A DNA stretch of 64,000 bases, from positions 40,041,503-40,105,502 of the forward strand of contig NC_063049.1 in the NCBI RefSeq assembly GCF_018812025.1. The letters run 5' to 3'. This DNA is from Megalobrama amblycephala. Its lineage: Eukaryota; Chordata; Actinopteri; Cypriniformes; Xenocyprididae. The notes under the pieces are model-generated. The model had not been told where the DNA came from and did not search any database. It worked only from the letters and a program-made list of their open reading frames with translations. Within the stretch, counting starts at the first letter, position 1. Each line of letters begins with the position of its first letter. A program made the translations under genes and the position numbers. Shown one piece after another: positions 45,481 through 58,051 of the stretch.

Positions 45481-46640
45481 ACAGTATATAATGTATATGT
45501 AGTACTTTTTAGTCTATATATTATTATATTTATTATTAGTATTAGTATTATTATTTAAATGATCATAAAATGATCATTGAATTAATATAAAATATTAATA
45601 CAATTAACATAAAATAATTTTATAAAATTAGAACATATGTGTATTTTAGTATATTAATATACACTAAATATATTACTATATATTAGTTTATTTATTAGTG
45701 TATATATTATCATTTCATCCAATCCAATGGGGACATTCAATGGAATCACTCACACTGGCTCTGAACCTTGACCAACAGCTTGACCATAACAATGGTGATT
45801 GTGCTTTGTTTTAACAATACCTCCACCTTGTGGCCAGTGACTAAAGTCTTATTGTCTTGAGAAGAACCATTAAAAAAGGCTTTACTGACACTATAAGGTG
45901 GATATATACATGCATATGTAAACTCAAACATCAATTACATATCAGACAGGTCTGTGATGTTGACTGTGTGGTCAGGCTGCAGCAGGAGGTGTAGTGAGTG
46001 ACTTCTGCCTGATGTCATTCACTGATCACAGAACAAAAAACATATAATCATTGCGTTTTCATCGCCTGCTTCTCAATCACTCCTCACCTCGGTGTCATCA
46101 GCTACTGCCTGGCAAACACACACAGACTAGCTGTGTATGTTAAAACACAAGGTGAAGTTCTTAGCCTTGTTCCTGCATTAAATGGAAAAACAGTGAGGAA
46201 TGCCACAGCCTGTTAATGTCTGATTGTTAATGCCTCTGGTTGACAGACATAATTAAATTTGTATGGGTCATTCCTGTTATGCAGTACCTGTTGAACTCTG
46301 AGCACTAAAAATTTATGAATTATAACTTGATTGTTTACACAATAGCCTGAGGGGGAAAAAAACACTTCAGGAGTTTCAAAGTCATCATCTGATTGGTTGA
46401 ATTCTACAGGATTTCTGGAAAACGTGCGTCACATTTAGCCATTGTGAAGCTAAACCCCCTCATGGAAGAAAAAAGCCATTGGGACAAAGAGCGCTTATCA
46501 GAATAAACTAACAGCTGGATTTTCAAGACTATGTGAACTTCATGGCACATTCCCACTCCATCTCGTGCACAGTTGAGCGCGGAAGCCTTTCAAAGTGGCC
46601 TTGAGCGTGGACAGAGTTTGTGCGCACTATCTAGTGGACT
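45481..46640. other. No gene recognised
   Basis: The AT-rich first 250 bp give way to unique-looking sequence. No coding signal. Confidence 0.5.
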
Positions 46641-46745
46641 AACCCCCACCCCCAACCTATATGATTCGACTATCAGTCGACTATAGGCAAGACTTGACGA
46701 ATCTGATTCGACTATGTAAATCCGTAGTCAGAGACAGCCCTAGTA
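46641..46745. mobile_element. hAT-type right end, fragment
   Basis: Repeated GATTCGACTAT words followed by GTAGTCAGAGACAGCCCTAG resemble the right end of fish hAT MITEs ending in GCAGCCCTA. The left part is missing. Confidence 0.45.
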
Positions 46746-46936
46746 ATTATCTTTTAAAGTGAAACAAACCAATACCACAAAATATCACAGAATTAATTAA
46801 ATCCATTAATTAATAATTCTCACTAATATTTATAATATTGTTTTCCTTCCAGAATCATGTCACTTCCTGGGTGATGATGTCATGAACTGGCTTTAAATGG
46901 ATAATACAAAAGATGAGCCGGATGTAGTGACATTAA

Positions 46937-48250
46937 AGGGGACCTATTATGCCCCATTTTACAAGATGTAAAATAAGTCTCTGATGTCCCCAGAGTGTGT
47001 ATGTGAAGTTTTAGCTCAAAATACCCCACAGATAATTTTTTATAGCAGTTAAAATTGCCACTTTTAGTGGTTGACCAAAAACGTGCCATTTCAGTATGGT
47101 CCCTTTAAATGCAAATGAGCTGCTGCGCTCTGCCTAAGAGGGCGGAGCTTCAAGAGCTGATTCTCCGGTGTCAGGATTCAATCAGGATGCACTATAATGT
47201 CAGAAACTGTGAATATATGCTGCATGGAGATAGAACAGGTAGTTTAGTTCAATTACGGTTATAACTTATATGGTCTTATTCCACTATATTAGTACAAGCC
47301 TGTTGTACCAGACCCCGTCTGAATGATGGCCAAAACTTTACAGATGAGTTTTATGATGTTTATTGTACTTCACACAAAAGATGAAGCATCCGTTTTCACT
47401 CTAGAAAATCACTGTAAGAGCTTAATAAAACAGAGTGCAAGTGTGCATTAAAATATTATAACTCTCTAACTCTCCATAAACTCTCTCTTTCTCCCTTGCA
47501 TTATCATCAACATACACAGCGAAGTACACAGAAACACTCGTTACAACTAACAGTAAACAAATATAGAAAGACTTAATGCCTTTTCAGGTGGTGCTTAATA
47601 AACTGGTAAACTTTATATCCGTAAATCAACTCCGATGAACTGTAATAAAGTGCTCTCACCTTCATTACTGCCGTATCCAGTATCACTCTGGAGGCTGTAA
47701 GCTGGATCACGAACCGTTTACTGATCTATCCTTGAGTAACAGCTTTTTAGCACAACCTCTGTTTTGTATTGTCCCTTTGTATGGACATTTGTTCATAAAT
47801 GTTCATAAACAAATTTCTGTAGAGTTGAGGGAGCATTTTCTTGGAAAACAAAATTAATCCACCTCGTCTTCAGTGGCTCAGATTTGGGGAGTAAATGGAG
47901 AAAGCTAAGTGGATTAATCCATCCAGCTACAGAACACCTAAAACGCTTGGGAGACAGTCTCGTCAGTGCAGCAATGGCGGACTGTACAACTGGCTGTGAA
48001 CGTGCTCAGGGCGGTTCTATGTTAAAACAGCAGAGTCTCTCAACATTCGTGGGCGGGGCCTGTTGCTAATGTGACGTCACACTGCCAGGGATCTGAAAAA
48101 GGCTTGTTCTGAGATACTGCTTATGATTTATGGGGATTAAAAAAAAAGGAAGTGGTTGGATTTTTATCACTACAGGGTGATTGTGTACACATACTGTCAA
48201 CACACATTTATGTCCAAACACCATGCAAAAGTGAATTTTGCATAATAGGT
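46937..48250 (+). mobile_element. T2-like TTAA element, different interior
   Basis: Starts TTAA-AGGGGACCTATTATGCCCC like copies A, C and D, and keeps the first 250 bp of homology (AAGTCTCTGATGTCCCCAG, CCCTTTAAATGCAAATGAGC, AGAGGGCGGAGCTT). It then has an unrelated 1 kb interior and ends GCATAATAGGT-TTAA, inverted to its own start but lacking the CCCC. It is therefore a separate subfamily with the same left end. Confidence 0.65.
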
Positions 48251-48285
48251 TTAAAGATAATATATTATATAGTATATGTGTGTAT

Positions 48286-49340
48286 TAGAGATGCACCGAC
48301 TGTAATTTTCTTAGCCGATTCCGATTTCCGATTTTTTGTTAGTGAGATCGGCCGGTACCGATTTTTGCCGATTCCGATTTTCTTTTTAAGAACTATAATT
48401 GACAACATATACAAACAAAAATCTACTTTTCTTCAATGCAAAGTTTTATTTTCATAAAAAAAAGTAAAAGTCAGTAATAAAATATAAAAAGCTCAAATAA
48501 ATGCAATAGAATAAAGAAAGCTATGAAACTAAGTTTTTTGGGTTAATTGGGTTTCTATTCAGGTAAGAAATACTACAGAAAGCAATCAAATGTAAAATGA
48601 CACATTCAGTGTTATTTTACATTGGTTACCTAAGTTTCTGTAGTCTTTATTGTAAATATTAACACAGATCAATTCTTACCATTAAAGTTATAAAACGTAT
48701 TTCTGAAAGAGCAGAAAGTGATCTTCTTTGTCTTTTGTTCTTTGATTAACATGACAGACAGCAGCAGGAATATTGGACTGCTGTCCCTTTAAGAGTTTAT
48801 AAACGGTGTTCAACAGACCCAATACTGTTACACATGACATGGGTTCACTTTCTTAGCTATTTAACGATTCAAAACTGACTGTGTTTATCTCTTTATCTGT
48901 GCCGCTGGTTTTGACATACTTTTGTATGTATTATGACAGTTTAAGCGCATTACGCTACTCGTTTTGGTACTTGTGACTCTGTTTGACTTCCGTCTCTGTT
49001 TGAGACTGAGCGTGGCTTGTTCACTTCACTAATATAGATCAGTGGTGTGCGCGCTTTCGGTGTGATTGCGAAACCTGCGGGAATGACTAAAATTATGCGC
49101 AATACAAGCACTATTTAACCGGAGCGAATGAGACGAGTGATAGAGGAGGCGCCCGCGCGGGTGTGTGTCACTTCACCGTGACAGAGAAGAGAGCGGGATC
49201 GCGCAGCTGACGTTATTGCCTGTGCCGCTGGTGGCTCGGAATCTGTAAAAGTGAGACTGATCGGCCGATCACCGATCTGGGCTGATCATGAGGGAAATCG
49301 GCCGATTCCGAACCCTGGCCAATCAATCGGTGCATCTCTA
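48286..49340. mobile_element. hAT-type MITE, 1,055 bp, perfect TSD
   Basis: The termini TAGAGATGCACCGA and TCGGTGCATCTCTA are inverted repeats (one mismatch) flanked by perfect 8-bp duplications GTGTGTAT (48,278-48,285 and 49,341-49,348). Ends are rich in GATCGGCCG/CCGATT words. No transposase frame; non-autonomous. Confidence 0.9.
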
Positions 49341-49444
49341 GTGTGTATATAATACAAAGTCAGTGTTGTTACTGTTAAACTGTTTTCATTAGCTGAAACA
49401 ATCTGAAATAAATCCATCCATCCATCCATCCATTTTCTTCCGCT

Positions 49445-51052
49445 TTATCCGGGGCCGGGTCGCGGGGGCAGCATTCTAAGCAGAGACGCCCAGACTTCCC
49501 TCTCCCCAGACACTTCCTCCAGCTCTTCCGGGGGAATCCCGAGGCGTTCCCAGGCCAGCCGAGAGACATAGTCCCTCCAGCGTGTCCTAGGTCTTCCCCG
49601 GGGCCTCCTCCCGGTGGGACATGCCCGGAACACCTCCCCAGGGAGGCGTCCAGGAGGCATCCGGAACAGATGCCCGAGCCACCTCAGCTGGCTCCTCTCG
49701 ATGTGGAGGAGCAGCGGCTCTACTCCGAGCTCCTCCCGAGTGACAGAGCTCCTCACCCTATCTCTAAGGGAGCGCCCAGCCACACTACGGAGGAAGCTCA
49801 TTTCGACCGCCTGTATCCGGGATCTCATTCTTTCGGTCATGACCCAAAGCTCATGACCATAGGTGAGAGTTGTATTGACCGGTAAATCGAGAGCTTCGCC
49901 TCACGGCTCAGCTCCTTCTTTACCACGACGGACCGGTACATCGACCGCATTACTGCAGAAGCTGCACCGATCCTGTCAATGCATTAGCCTGTCAATCTCC
50001 CGCTCCGTCCTTCCCTCACTCGTGAACAAGACCCCAAGATACTTAAACTCCTCCACTTGAGGCAGGACTACTCCACCAACCTGAAGGGGGCAAGCCACCC
50101 TTTTCCGGCTGAGAACCATGGCCTCGGACTTGGAGGTGCTGATTCTCATCCCAGCCAGTTCACACTCAGCTGCAAACTGTCCCAGTGCGCGCTGAAGGTC
50201 CTGGTTTGATGGAGCCAACAGGACAACATCATCTGCAAAAAGCAGTGACGAAATCCTATGGTCCCCAAACCGGACTCCCTCCGGCCCCTGGCTGCGCCTA
50301 GAAATCCTGTCCATAAAAACAATGAACAGGACCGGTGACAAAGGGCAGCCCTGCCGGAGTCCAACACGCACCGGGAACAGGCCTGACTTACTGCCGGCAA
50401 TGCGAACCAAGCTCCTGCTCTGGTCGTACAGGGACCGGACAGCCCTTAGCAAGGGGCCCCGGACCCCATACTCCCAGAGCACCCCCCACAGAGTGCCACG
50501 AGGGACACGGTCGAATGCCTTCTCCATATCCACAAAGCACATGTGGACTGGTTGGGCAAACTCCCATGAACCCTCCAACACCCTGAAGAGGGTATAGAGC
50601 TGGTCCAGTGTTCCACGACCGGGACGAAAACCGCATTGTTCCTCCTGGATCCGATGTTCGACTATCGGCCGAATTCTCCTCTCCAGTACCCTGGCATAGA
50701 CTTTTCCAGGGAGGCTGAGGAGTGTGATCCCCCTGTAGTTGGAACACACCCTCCGATCCCCCTTCTTATAAAGAGGGATTACCACCCCGGTCCGCCAGTC
50801 CATGGGCACTGTCCCCAACCGCCACGCGATGTTGCAGAGGCGTGTCAACCAAGACAGCCCTGCAACATCCAGAGACTTAAGGTACTCAGGGCGGATCTCA
50901 TCCACCCCCGGTGCCTTGCCACCGAGAAGCTTCTGAACTACCTCGGTGACTTCAGCTTGGGTGATGGACGGGTCCACCTCTGAGCCCTCGGCCTCTGCTT
51001 CCTCAGAGGAAGACGTGTCGCTGGGGTTGAGGAGATCCTCGAAGTATTCCTT
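49445..51052 (-). pseudogene. LINE reverse transcriptase and C-terminal region
   Basis: Minus-strand RT motifs in order are GGKAPGVDEIRPEYLK, NYRGITLLSLPGK, QCGFRPGRGTLDQLY, FVDMEKAFDRVPR, GLRQGCPLSPVLF and the catalytic LLFADDVVLLA. Further on come KSEAMVLSRK and FKYLGVLFTSEG. The frame breaks at about 49,976 (stop after IDRLMH) and resumes in another frame as a C-terminal segment (MTERMRSRIQAVEMSFLR, HIERSQLRWLGHLFRMP, RPRGRPRTRWRDYV) ending near 49,445. The gap between them needs frame changes and includes a stop, so the copy is dead. The joined residues before KEYFEDLLNP belong to the inverted neighbour and not to the RT. Confidence 0.85.
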
Positions 51053-51672
51053 GTGAGGGTCTGCTGGGAACGTTTGGCCGAGCCCCCTGTCAGAGAGGTC
51101 TTCAACTCCCACCTCCGGCAGAGCTTCGATCGGATCCCGAGGGAGGTTGGAGACATGGAGTCCAAGTGGACAATGTTCTCAGCCTCCATTGTAGACGCGG
51201 CCATTCGGAGCTGTGGCCGTAAGGTCTCCGGGGCCTGTCGTGGCGGCAATCCCCGAACCCGGTGGTGGACACCGGAAGTAAGGGATGCCGTCAAGCTGAA
51301 GAAGGAGTCTTATCGAGCCTGGCTGGCTTGTGGGACTCCTGAGGCAGCTGACGGGTACCGGCAGGCCAAGCGGACTGCAGCCCGGATGGTTGTGGAGGCA
51401 AAAACTCGGGTCTGGGAGGAGTTTGGTGAGGCCATGGAGAAAGACTATCGGTCGGCCTCGAGGAGATTCTGGCAAACCATCCGGCGCCTCAGGAAGGGGA
51501 AGCAGTGCCCTGCCAACACTGTTTACAGTGGAAGTGGGCAGCTGTTGACCTCAACTGGGGATATCGTCGGACGGTGGAAGGAATACTTCGAGGATCTCCT
51601 CAACCCCAGCGACACGTCTTCCTCTGAGGAAGCAGAGGCCGAGGGCTCAGAGGTGGACCCGTCCATCACCCA
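51053..51672 (+). pseudogene. LINE block between endonuclease and RT, inverted
   Basis: The plus-strand frame starts VRVCWERLAEP and runs through RTRWWTPEVRDAVKLKK, SYRAWLACGTPEAADGYR and VVEAKTRVWEEFGEAM to KEYFEDLLNPSDTSSSEE and DPSITQA. The last 34 codons repeat the segment that opens the RT half on the other strand (50,948-51,052), so about 100 bp of the LINE is present in both orientations. After 51,672 the sequence becomes short overlapping repeats of GGACCCGTCCATCACCCAAG (51,657-51,725) with CTCGAACCGT before the 5' UTR starts. Confidence 0.8.
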
Positions 51673-51734
51673 AGCTCGAACCGTGGACCCGTCCATCACC
51701 CAAGGACCCGTCCATCACCCAAGCTCAAACCTCC

Positions 51735-52902
51735 TCGAACCGTCACCTTAACGTGGTGGAGGGGTTTGAGTGCCCGAATGATCCTAGGAGCTATGTTGTC
51801 GGGGGCTATATGCCCCTGGTAGGGTCACCCAAGGCAAACAGGTCCTAGGTGACAGGTCAGACTAAGAATGGTTCAAAAAAGCCCCTTATGAAAAGATTTC
51901 CACCAAGATCAGTTACGTCGCCCGGTATGGCGCAACCGGGGCCCCACCCTGGAGCCAGGCCCGGGGTTGGGGCTCGCATGCGAGCGCCTGGTGGCCGGGT
52001 CTTACGGGGCCCGGTCGGGCTCAGCCCGAAGCAGCGACGTGGGGTCGACCTCCCGTGGGCCCACCACCTGCGGGAGGGATCGTAAGGGGCCGGTGCATTG
52101 TGGATTGGGCAGCAGTCGAAGGCGGGGGCCTCGGCGACCCAATCCCCGGACACTGAATCTTGTGCTAGGGACATGGAATGTCACCTCGCTGGGGGGGAAG
52201 GAGCCTGAGCTTGTGCGGGAGGCTGAGAGGTACCGACTAGAGATAGTTGGGCTCACCTCCACGCACAGTTTGGGCTCTGGAACCCAACTCCTCGAGAGAG
52301 GCTGGACTCTCCACTACTCTGGAGTTGCCCGCAGTGAGAGGCGGCGGGCTGGTGTGGGCTTGCTCATAGCCCCCCAGCTTAGCCGAAATGTGTTGGAGTT
52401 TACCCCGGTGAACGAGAGGGTCGCTTCCCTGCGCCTTCGGGCCGGGGATAGGTCTCTCACTGTAATTTGTGCCTATGGGCCGAATTGCAGTACAGAGTAC
52501 CCGGCCTTCTTGGAGTCTCTGGGAGGGGTGCTAGAAAGTGCTCCGACTGGGGACTCCGTCGTTCTACTGGGGGATTTCAACGCTCACGTGGGCAATGACA
52601 GTGACACATGGAGGGGAGTGATTGGGAGGAATGGCCCCCCTGATCTGAACTCGAGTGGTGTTCAGTTATTGGACTTCTGTGCTAGTCATGGCTTGTCCAT
52701 AACGAACACCATGTTCAAGCATAAGGGTGTCCATCAGTGCACATGGCACCAGGACACCCTAGGCCGGAGATCGATGATCGACTTTGTGGTTGTTTCATCG
52801 GACCTCCGGCCGTATGTCTTGGACACTCGGGTGAAGAGAGGGGCGGAGCTGTCAACTGATCACCACCTGGTGGTGAGTTGGATCCGATGGCGAGGGAGGA
52901 GG
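51735..52902 (+). pseudogene. LINE 5' UTR and AP-like endonuclease domain
   Basis: A 5' UTR-like segment (ACGTGGTGGAGGGGTTTGAG, GATCCTAGGAGCTATGTTGT) is followed by a frame from about 51,967. It encodes an endonuclease/exonuclease/phosphatase-fold domain: [13 protein letters not shown] (start block), [22 protein letters not shown] (catalytic GDFN), [14 protein letters not shown] and the terminal [13 protein letters not shown] (catalytic SDHH equivalent). It is cut at the TSD right after RWRGRR. In the intact LINE the next residues would be those that open the block at 51,053. Confidence 0.82.
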
Positions 52903-53120
52903 CTGAAATAAATTTAAGTTGAAATACTAAAATTACTAAAACTGAAATAAAAATAAATTGAAGACTATACAGAATAGAAATATTTTTAACAAAATGAATA
53001 CTAATAAAAACAACAAAAGCACATAAAATTACTAAAACCAAAATTAAAATGAAAACGGAAATTATGAAAATAGAAGCTAATTCAAAATAATAACAGAATA
53101 GTATTTAATTAATACTAAAA
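52903..53120 (+). repeat. A-rich interspersed repeat, LINE target
   Basis: Continues the repeat whose start lies left of the LINE (TTTTCATTAGCTGAAACAAT at 49,384). Homologous to 17,640-17,890. Confidence 0.6.
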
Positions 53121-54692
53121 TAACACTGTTTAAAGTTTGAAATCTTTCATTGTTTGGGTAATAATTGTCCTGATGCTAAAAAGAAATATACTGCAATTAC
53201 GTTGCACACTTCCAATTCAATAAATAGAAAATACATATAATAAATTGCCAGTTTTTAATGCTAGAAGTTCTTGACAACATCAACTTAGTATGATTTAATA
53301 TTCCCCACTATGCTAACTAAAATCTGTATAAATTGTACATTGAACATTTTATCCAATTTATTAAATCATAGCAGGAATTACCTGAATGTAAGTGTCCCCA
53401 GTGAACTTAAAAAAACGAAACAAAAAAAGCTCATGATAAAAAAGATGAGAGAAAGACATCTTTCCTTAGATGTTTTGACTTTCTGTGGCACCACAAAAAA
53501 GCTGGAATGAGTTTATTCTGCTTCATTGCTGGAGAACTTTGAAGTCTCTAGACATCAGATAAACACTATACTACTGCCGTACATCTAGGGATGACTAAAA
53601 ACACTATAGAAAACATGCCATGGGCCTCTCAGACCAAAGAAAACTCAAAAGAAAGCACTTGACACAGCACATGCTTTACTGTAATCTCTGCATTTAAGAT
53701 TATAATTACAGTACTGCTTCTCAGACACTTCATAAACCGTTTTAATCATCCGATATTGAGCATTTGCAGTCTCAGTCCTGGTGATGGATACACAGGCCCC
53801 TTCCGCTTGACAGATTCTATTAAACCAGCAGTCAGTCTTATTTGCAGTTGCCATACAAAATCAAAAACCTCATCTGCTGTAAACCTGAAGTCCCTCTATG
53901 AACTCAATCACGTGTTTGGCTCAAAGACACGAGCGTCTGGCTGAAGGTGACATTCAGTGATTGTGAACAGATAACAGCGAGTGCTGATAGCTTCATATGT
54001 TTCTCAAGAGATCTGACCTTCATTATACAATAAATATCCTACAGATCTTACATGAAATGATAAATCAGAGAAGGCACTGCCATACTAACTTTTGGCTGCT
54101 GACTTGAGTTTGTCATCTCAGCAGTGAGGTGTGTGAGCAGAAGACTCAAATAGACTGATAAGCCCTTTTTATCACTCATAGAAGTGTTAGATCAAAGGAA
54201 CACAGGTGTAAAACACACCTGAATAGGTGCTATAAAACAGCACAAATAATCTTTGTCAGTCTGGCATCAACAGCCATGCACATGTCTGCATCAAAACAAA
54301 TGCTGTCTTCACAGATCATATCTTTATCATCTCCAGATGGTCTGTGTAACAAAAATTAAAGCATGGACTCACAATGAGCACAATGACTACTCTGACATGA
54401 CTATAATTATAGAATATAAAAATACATTAACTCAATTTCTTGACTTTCTTTTTTTTTTTTTTTTTTTTAATTCTTAACTACTGAAAGACAAAAATGAGTA
54501 CATGGAAATATGTATTAAAAAGGACCCATTTGTAATTTTTAGATTGGTTGTGGCATTTTTTGGTGGTTCATTGTGGTCTGATTCATCATCTGACATCAAT
54601 TCAGTTAACAATGTAACAACAACATTTAGTCAGAGGCAGCAACAGTGTCCATTTTTTTAAACAATATAAACAATATTTTTCATAATTCTTTA
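53121..54692. other. No gene recognised; poly(T) at 54,450-54,468
   Basis: AT-rich, unique-looking. No supported open frame. Confidence 0.55.

Positions 54693-55598
<906 letters not shown>

Positions 55599-55642
<44 letters not shown>
55599..55642. repeat. (AT)n microsatellite
   Basis: 22 AT units directly before the TTAA of the foldback element. Confidence 0.97.
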
Positions 55643-55646
<4 letters not shown>

Positions 55647-55901
55647 TTAAAGGGTTAGTTCACCCAAAAATGAAAATTCATTATATATTTATATAATTGT
55701 TATTAATTACTCACCCTCATGTCGTTCTATACCAGTAAGACCTTCATTCATCTTCAGACCACAAATTAAGATATTTTTGATGAAATCCGATGGCTCAGTG
55801 AGGCCTCCATTGCCAGCAATGCCACCGAACTTCTCAAGATCCAGAAAGGTTCTCAAAACATATTTAAATCAGTTCATGTGAGTTCAGTGGTTCTATCTTA
55901 A

Positions 55902-57811
55902 CTCTCTGAGGTCTGAAAACGCGCCGGCGCGTTTTGCAGGGTTTTTTTTCACATTGCAGCAAAACAGACTTAAAATACTCCGTCATTTTTTGTCATAGAG
56001 ACATAAGTAATATATCAATTGAAACTATAGAATATCTTCTTTTATTTGTATACACTCAGAGTAAAAACAAAATGTTGTGCTTTTTGTAAAATAAAGAAAA
56101 CTAACATGATGTGTGATTTCTCCTCTCCCTCTGAACGAACTCCAATCTGATAGTTCTCAGAAAATGAACTGTAACTTAGTGAATACTAATCACAGAAAAA
56201 TTACACTGATGTCTAAAAAAACGTTAAGATGTCAGGTTTTAAATCATGTAAGTCAAATCGAAAACAAACCTTCTGTGTTTATGTAATCTGTATGAAAATA
56301 GAGCCATGTCAGAAGTCCGTGATTCGGCTCATTATCCGCTAATGCGGCCACGCCCACGGAGCCAGCGCTATTCAGAGGCAAATTCAGAGGCAATTAGGGC
56401 TGCACGATTAATCGCATGCTATTCTCACGCGCATTTCGTCAGTAAAGCCGGTTCCCTGATTACCGCTAAATCGCCATCACCTGCTTTCAAATGAAGCGGC
56501 ATTTAATAGACAGAGCCGTAGGTCACTGAAAAGCCACGCAATATCGCGTTCATATCGCAGATGAATCGCCTGCGATAATGAACGCGATATTGCGTGGCTT
56601 GTCCGTGAACTACGGCTCCGTCTATTAAAAGGCGCTCTGTTTAAAAACAGGTGATGGCGATTTAGCGGTAATCAGGGAACCGGCTTTACTGACGAAATGC
56701 GCGTGAGAATAGCATGCGATTAATCGTGCAGCCCTAGAGGCAATACATGCATTCATCGTCTCAATCGTGTATTTATTGTCTTGAAAAGTGTTTATCTGGA
56801 TGTAAAAGTCATGGTTAGCGAGCTCTAGAAGACATGCAGTTAGTTCCTGTTTTCTTTTCTTCTATAGATGAATTTTAGATGAGTTTTTGTTTCTTTAGCG
56901 CCCTCCGGCTGCAGTATGAATTGGAAACTCCATTCATGGAATAGCCTCTTCTTCTTTTAGATGAATTTGTGGACTAAAAATGCACAGAGAGCGCCCTCCG
57001 ACTTCAAGGATGAATTGAAAACACCAGCGCTCATAGTAATGACAATGAATATTAAATAAATATAACTCCTCTGTATAGAAAATTGACATAAGCATATGAG
57101 AATCCAATATTTCTCCAAATGTGCATGCTTTTAAACTAAAAGCCTATATTCAGACTCTTTGCATCACAGAAATACATTATATTTTAAAGTATAATATAAA
57201 ACCATTACTTTATATTGTAATAATATTTTTCTGTATGTTTCATATATCATGATGAGCTTGAGACATCACAGAAGGTTTTTTTCACAGCCTACCTGACTGA
57301 AATGCCTCATTAATATGCAAGTCATTACAGCTCATTACTATGCAATTCTTTTGTCTTCTCAGGTGAGAATGGCCCATTATTCAGTGGTGATTCACGCCTC
57401 CACGCATACTGTGTTTCTTGGCAAAAAGTGTCTTACAAAAACTAAATCAATATATTGTTTTATATGAAGGAGTAGGCAGCATAATTTTTACATAATTTTG
57501 AAGCAAAAACTCTAGTCTACAACCTCCAATACCCTAAAGTATTGTAAACACAGATTTACTATACTTTTTTTGGCCTTATTTCAGTGACTTAAGTTTTTTG
57601 TTTTTTCAATAACCACGCATAAATGTTATTCCTTCAAAAACACAAACATGTACATACATGTTCCTCATATATTATTGTAGCCTAGATTGTGCTGAATACA
57701 GTGTAATGACACTTTTTCCATTAATATGTTTATAAACAACTGAAAAAAACACAAATGTCAGGGCATGTCAAAACTTCTCCAGGCCCCGAATCAGCCTCAG
57801 ACTCCAGAGGG
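55902..57811 (+). mobile_element. TTAA-flanked (piggyBac-like) element, copy 2
   Basis: Bounded by TTAA (55,898-55,901 and 57,812-57,815). Ends CTCTCTGAGGTCTGAAAACG and, reversed, CCCTCTGGAGTCTGAGGCTG. Removing it and one TTAA rejoins the left arm of the foldback element. About 1.57 kb without the internal MITE and colinear with 35,746-37,250 reversed. No coding frame, so the piggyBac link rests on TTAA plus C-rich ends. Confidence 0.75.
56395..56736. mobile_element. hAT-type palindromic MITE, 342 bp, perfect 8-bp TSD
   Basis: Ends TAGGGCTGCACGATTAATCG and its exact inverse, with a near-perfect palindrome over nearly its whole length (for example ACCTGCTTTCAAATG against AAACAGGTGATGG; CACGCAATATCGCGTTCAT paired with its inverse). 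Flanked by GAGGCAAT at 56,387-56,394 and 56,737-56,744. Copy 1 (about 36,765-36,780) lacks it. Confidence 0.92.
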
Positions 57812-57883
57812 TTAATATTATAAAGTGACGAGAATATTTTTTGTGAGCCAAAAAAACTAAAAAAAGGACTTTTCAACAATATC

Positions 57884-58051
57884 TAGTGATGGCCGATTTC
57901 AAAACACTGCTTCGAATCTTTACGAATCTTTTGTTTCGAATCATGATTCAGATCGCATACCAAATCACGTGACTTTGGCACTCCGAACAACTGATTCGAA
58001 TCAAATGATTTGTAAAGCTTCAAAGCAGTGTTTTGAAATCGGCCATCACTA
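57884..58051. mobile_element. 168-bp palindrome at the centre of the foldback element
   Basis: TAGTGATGGCCGATTTCAAA and its inverse at the other end enclose TTCGAATC-rich arms and a short loop. hAT-like TAGTGATG ends suggest an inserted MITE. However, the flanks ACAATATC/GATATTGT are inverted and not direct, so it may simply be the apex of the larger foldback. Confidence 0.6.

Larger units (their letters stand above)
49414..52902 (-). mobile_element. LINE insertion with inverted and reordered 5' half
   Basis: A non-LTR retrotransposon whose 3' end, with a GGAT tetramer tail on the minus strand, is at the left. Bounding 11-bp direct repeats CTGAAATAAAT lie at 49,403-49,413 and 52,903-52,913, and the A-rich repeat sequence continues across them. 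Inside, 51,052-49,414 is the 3' half (reverse transcriptase to tail) on the minus strand. The rest (51,053-52,902) is on the plus strand: first the block between endonuclease and RT, then 5' UTR plus endonuclease. All parts together make a nearly complete LINE in the wrong order. Its clade is not certain; the domain layout and tetramer tail recall RTE/Rex3 or I/Nimb types. It cannot be expressed as one protein. Confidence 0.82.

Noticed and set aside
50322..51475. Several frames antisense to the LINE RT and middle block
   Set aside because: GC-rich shadows of the LINE frames; no independent features.
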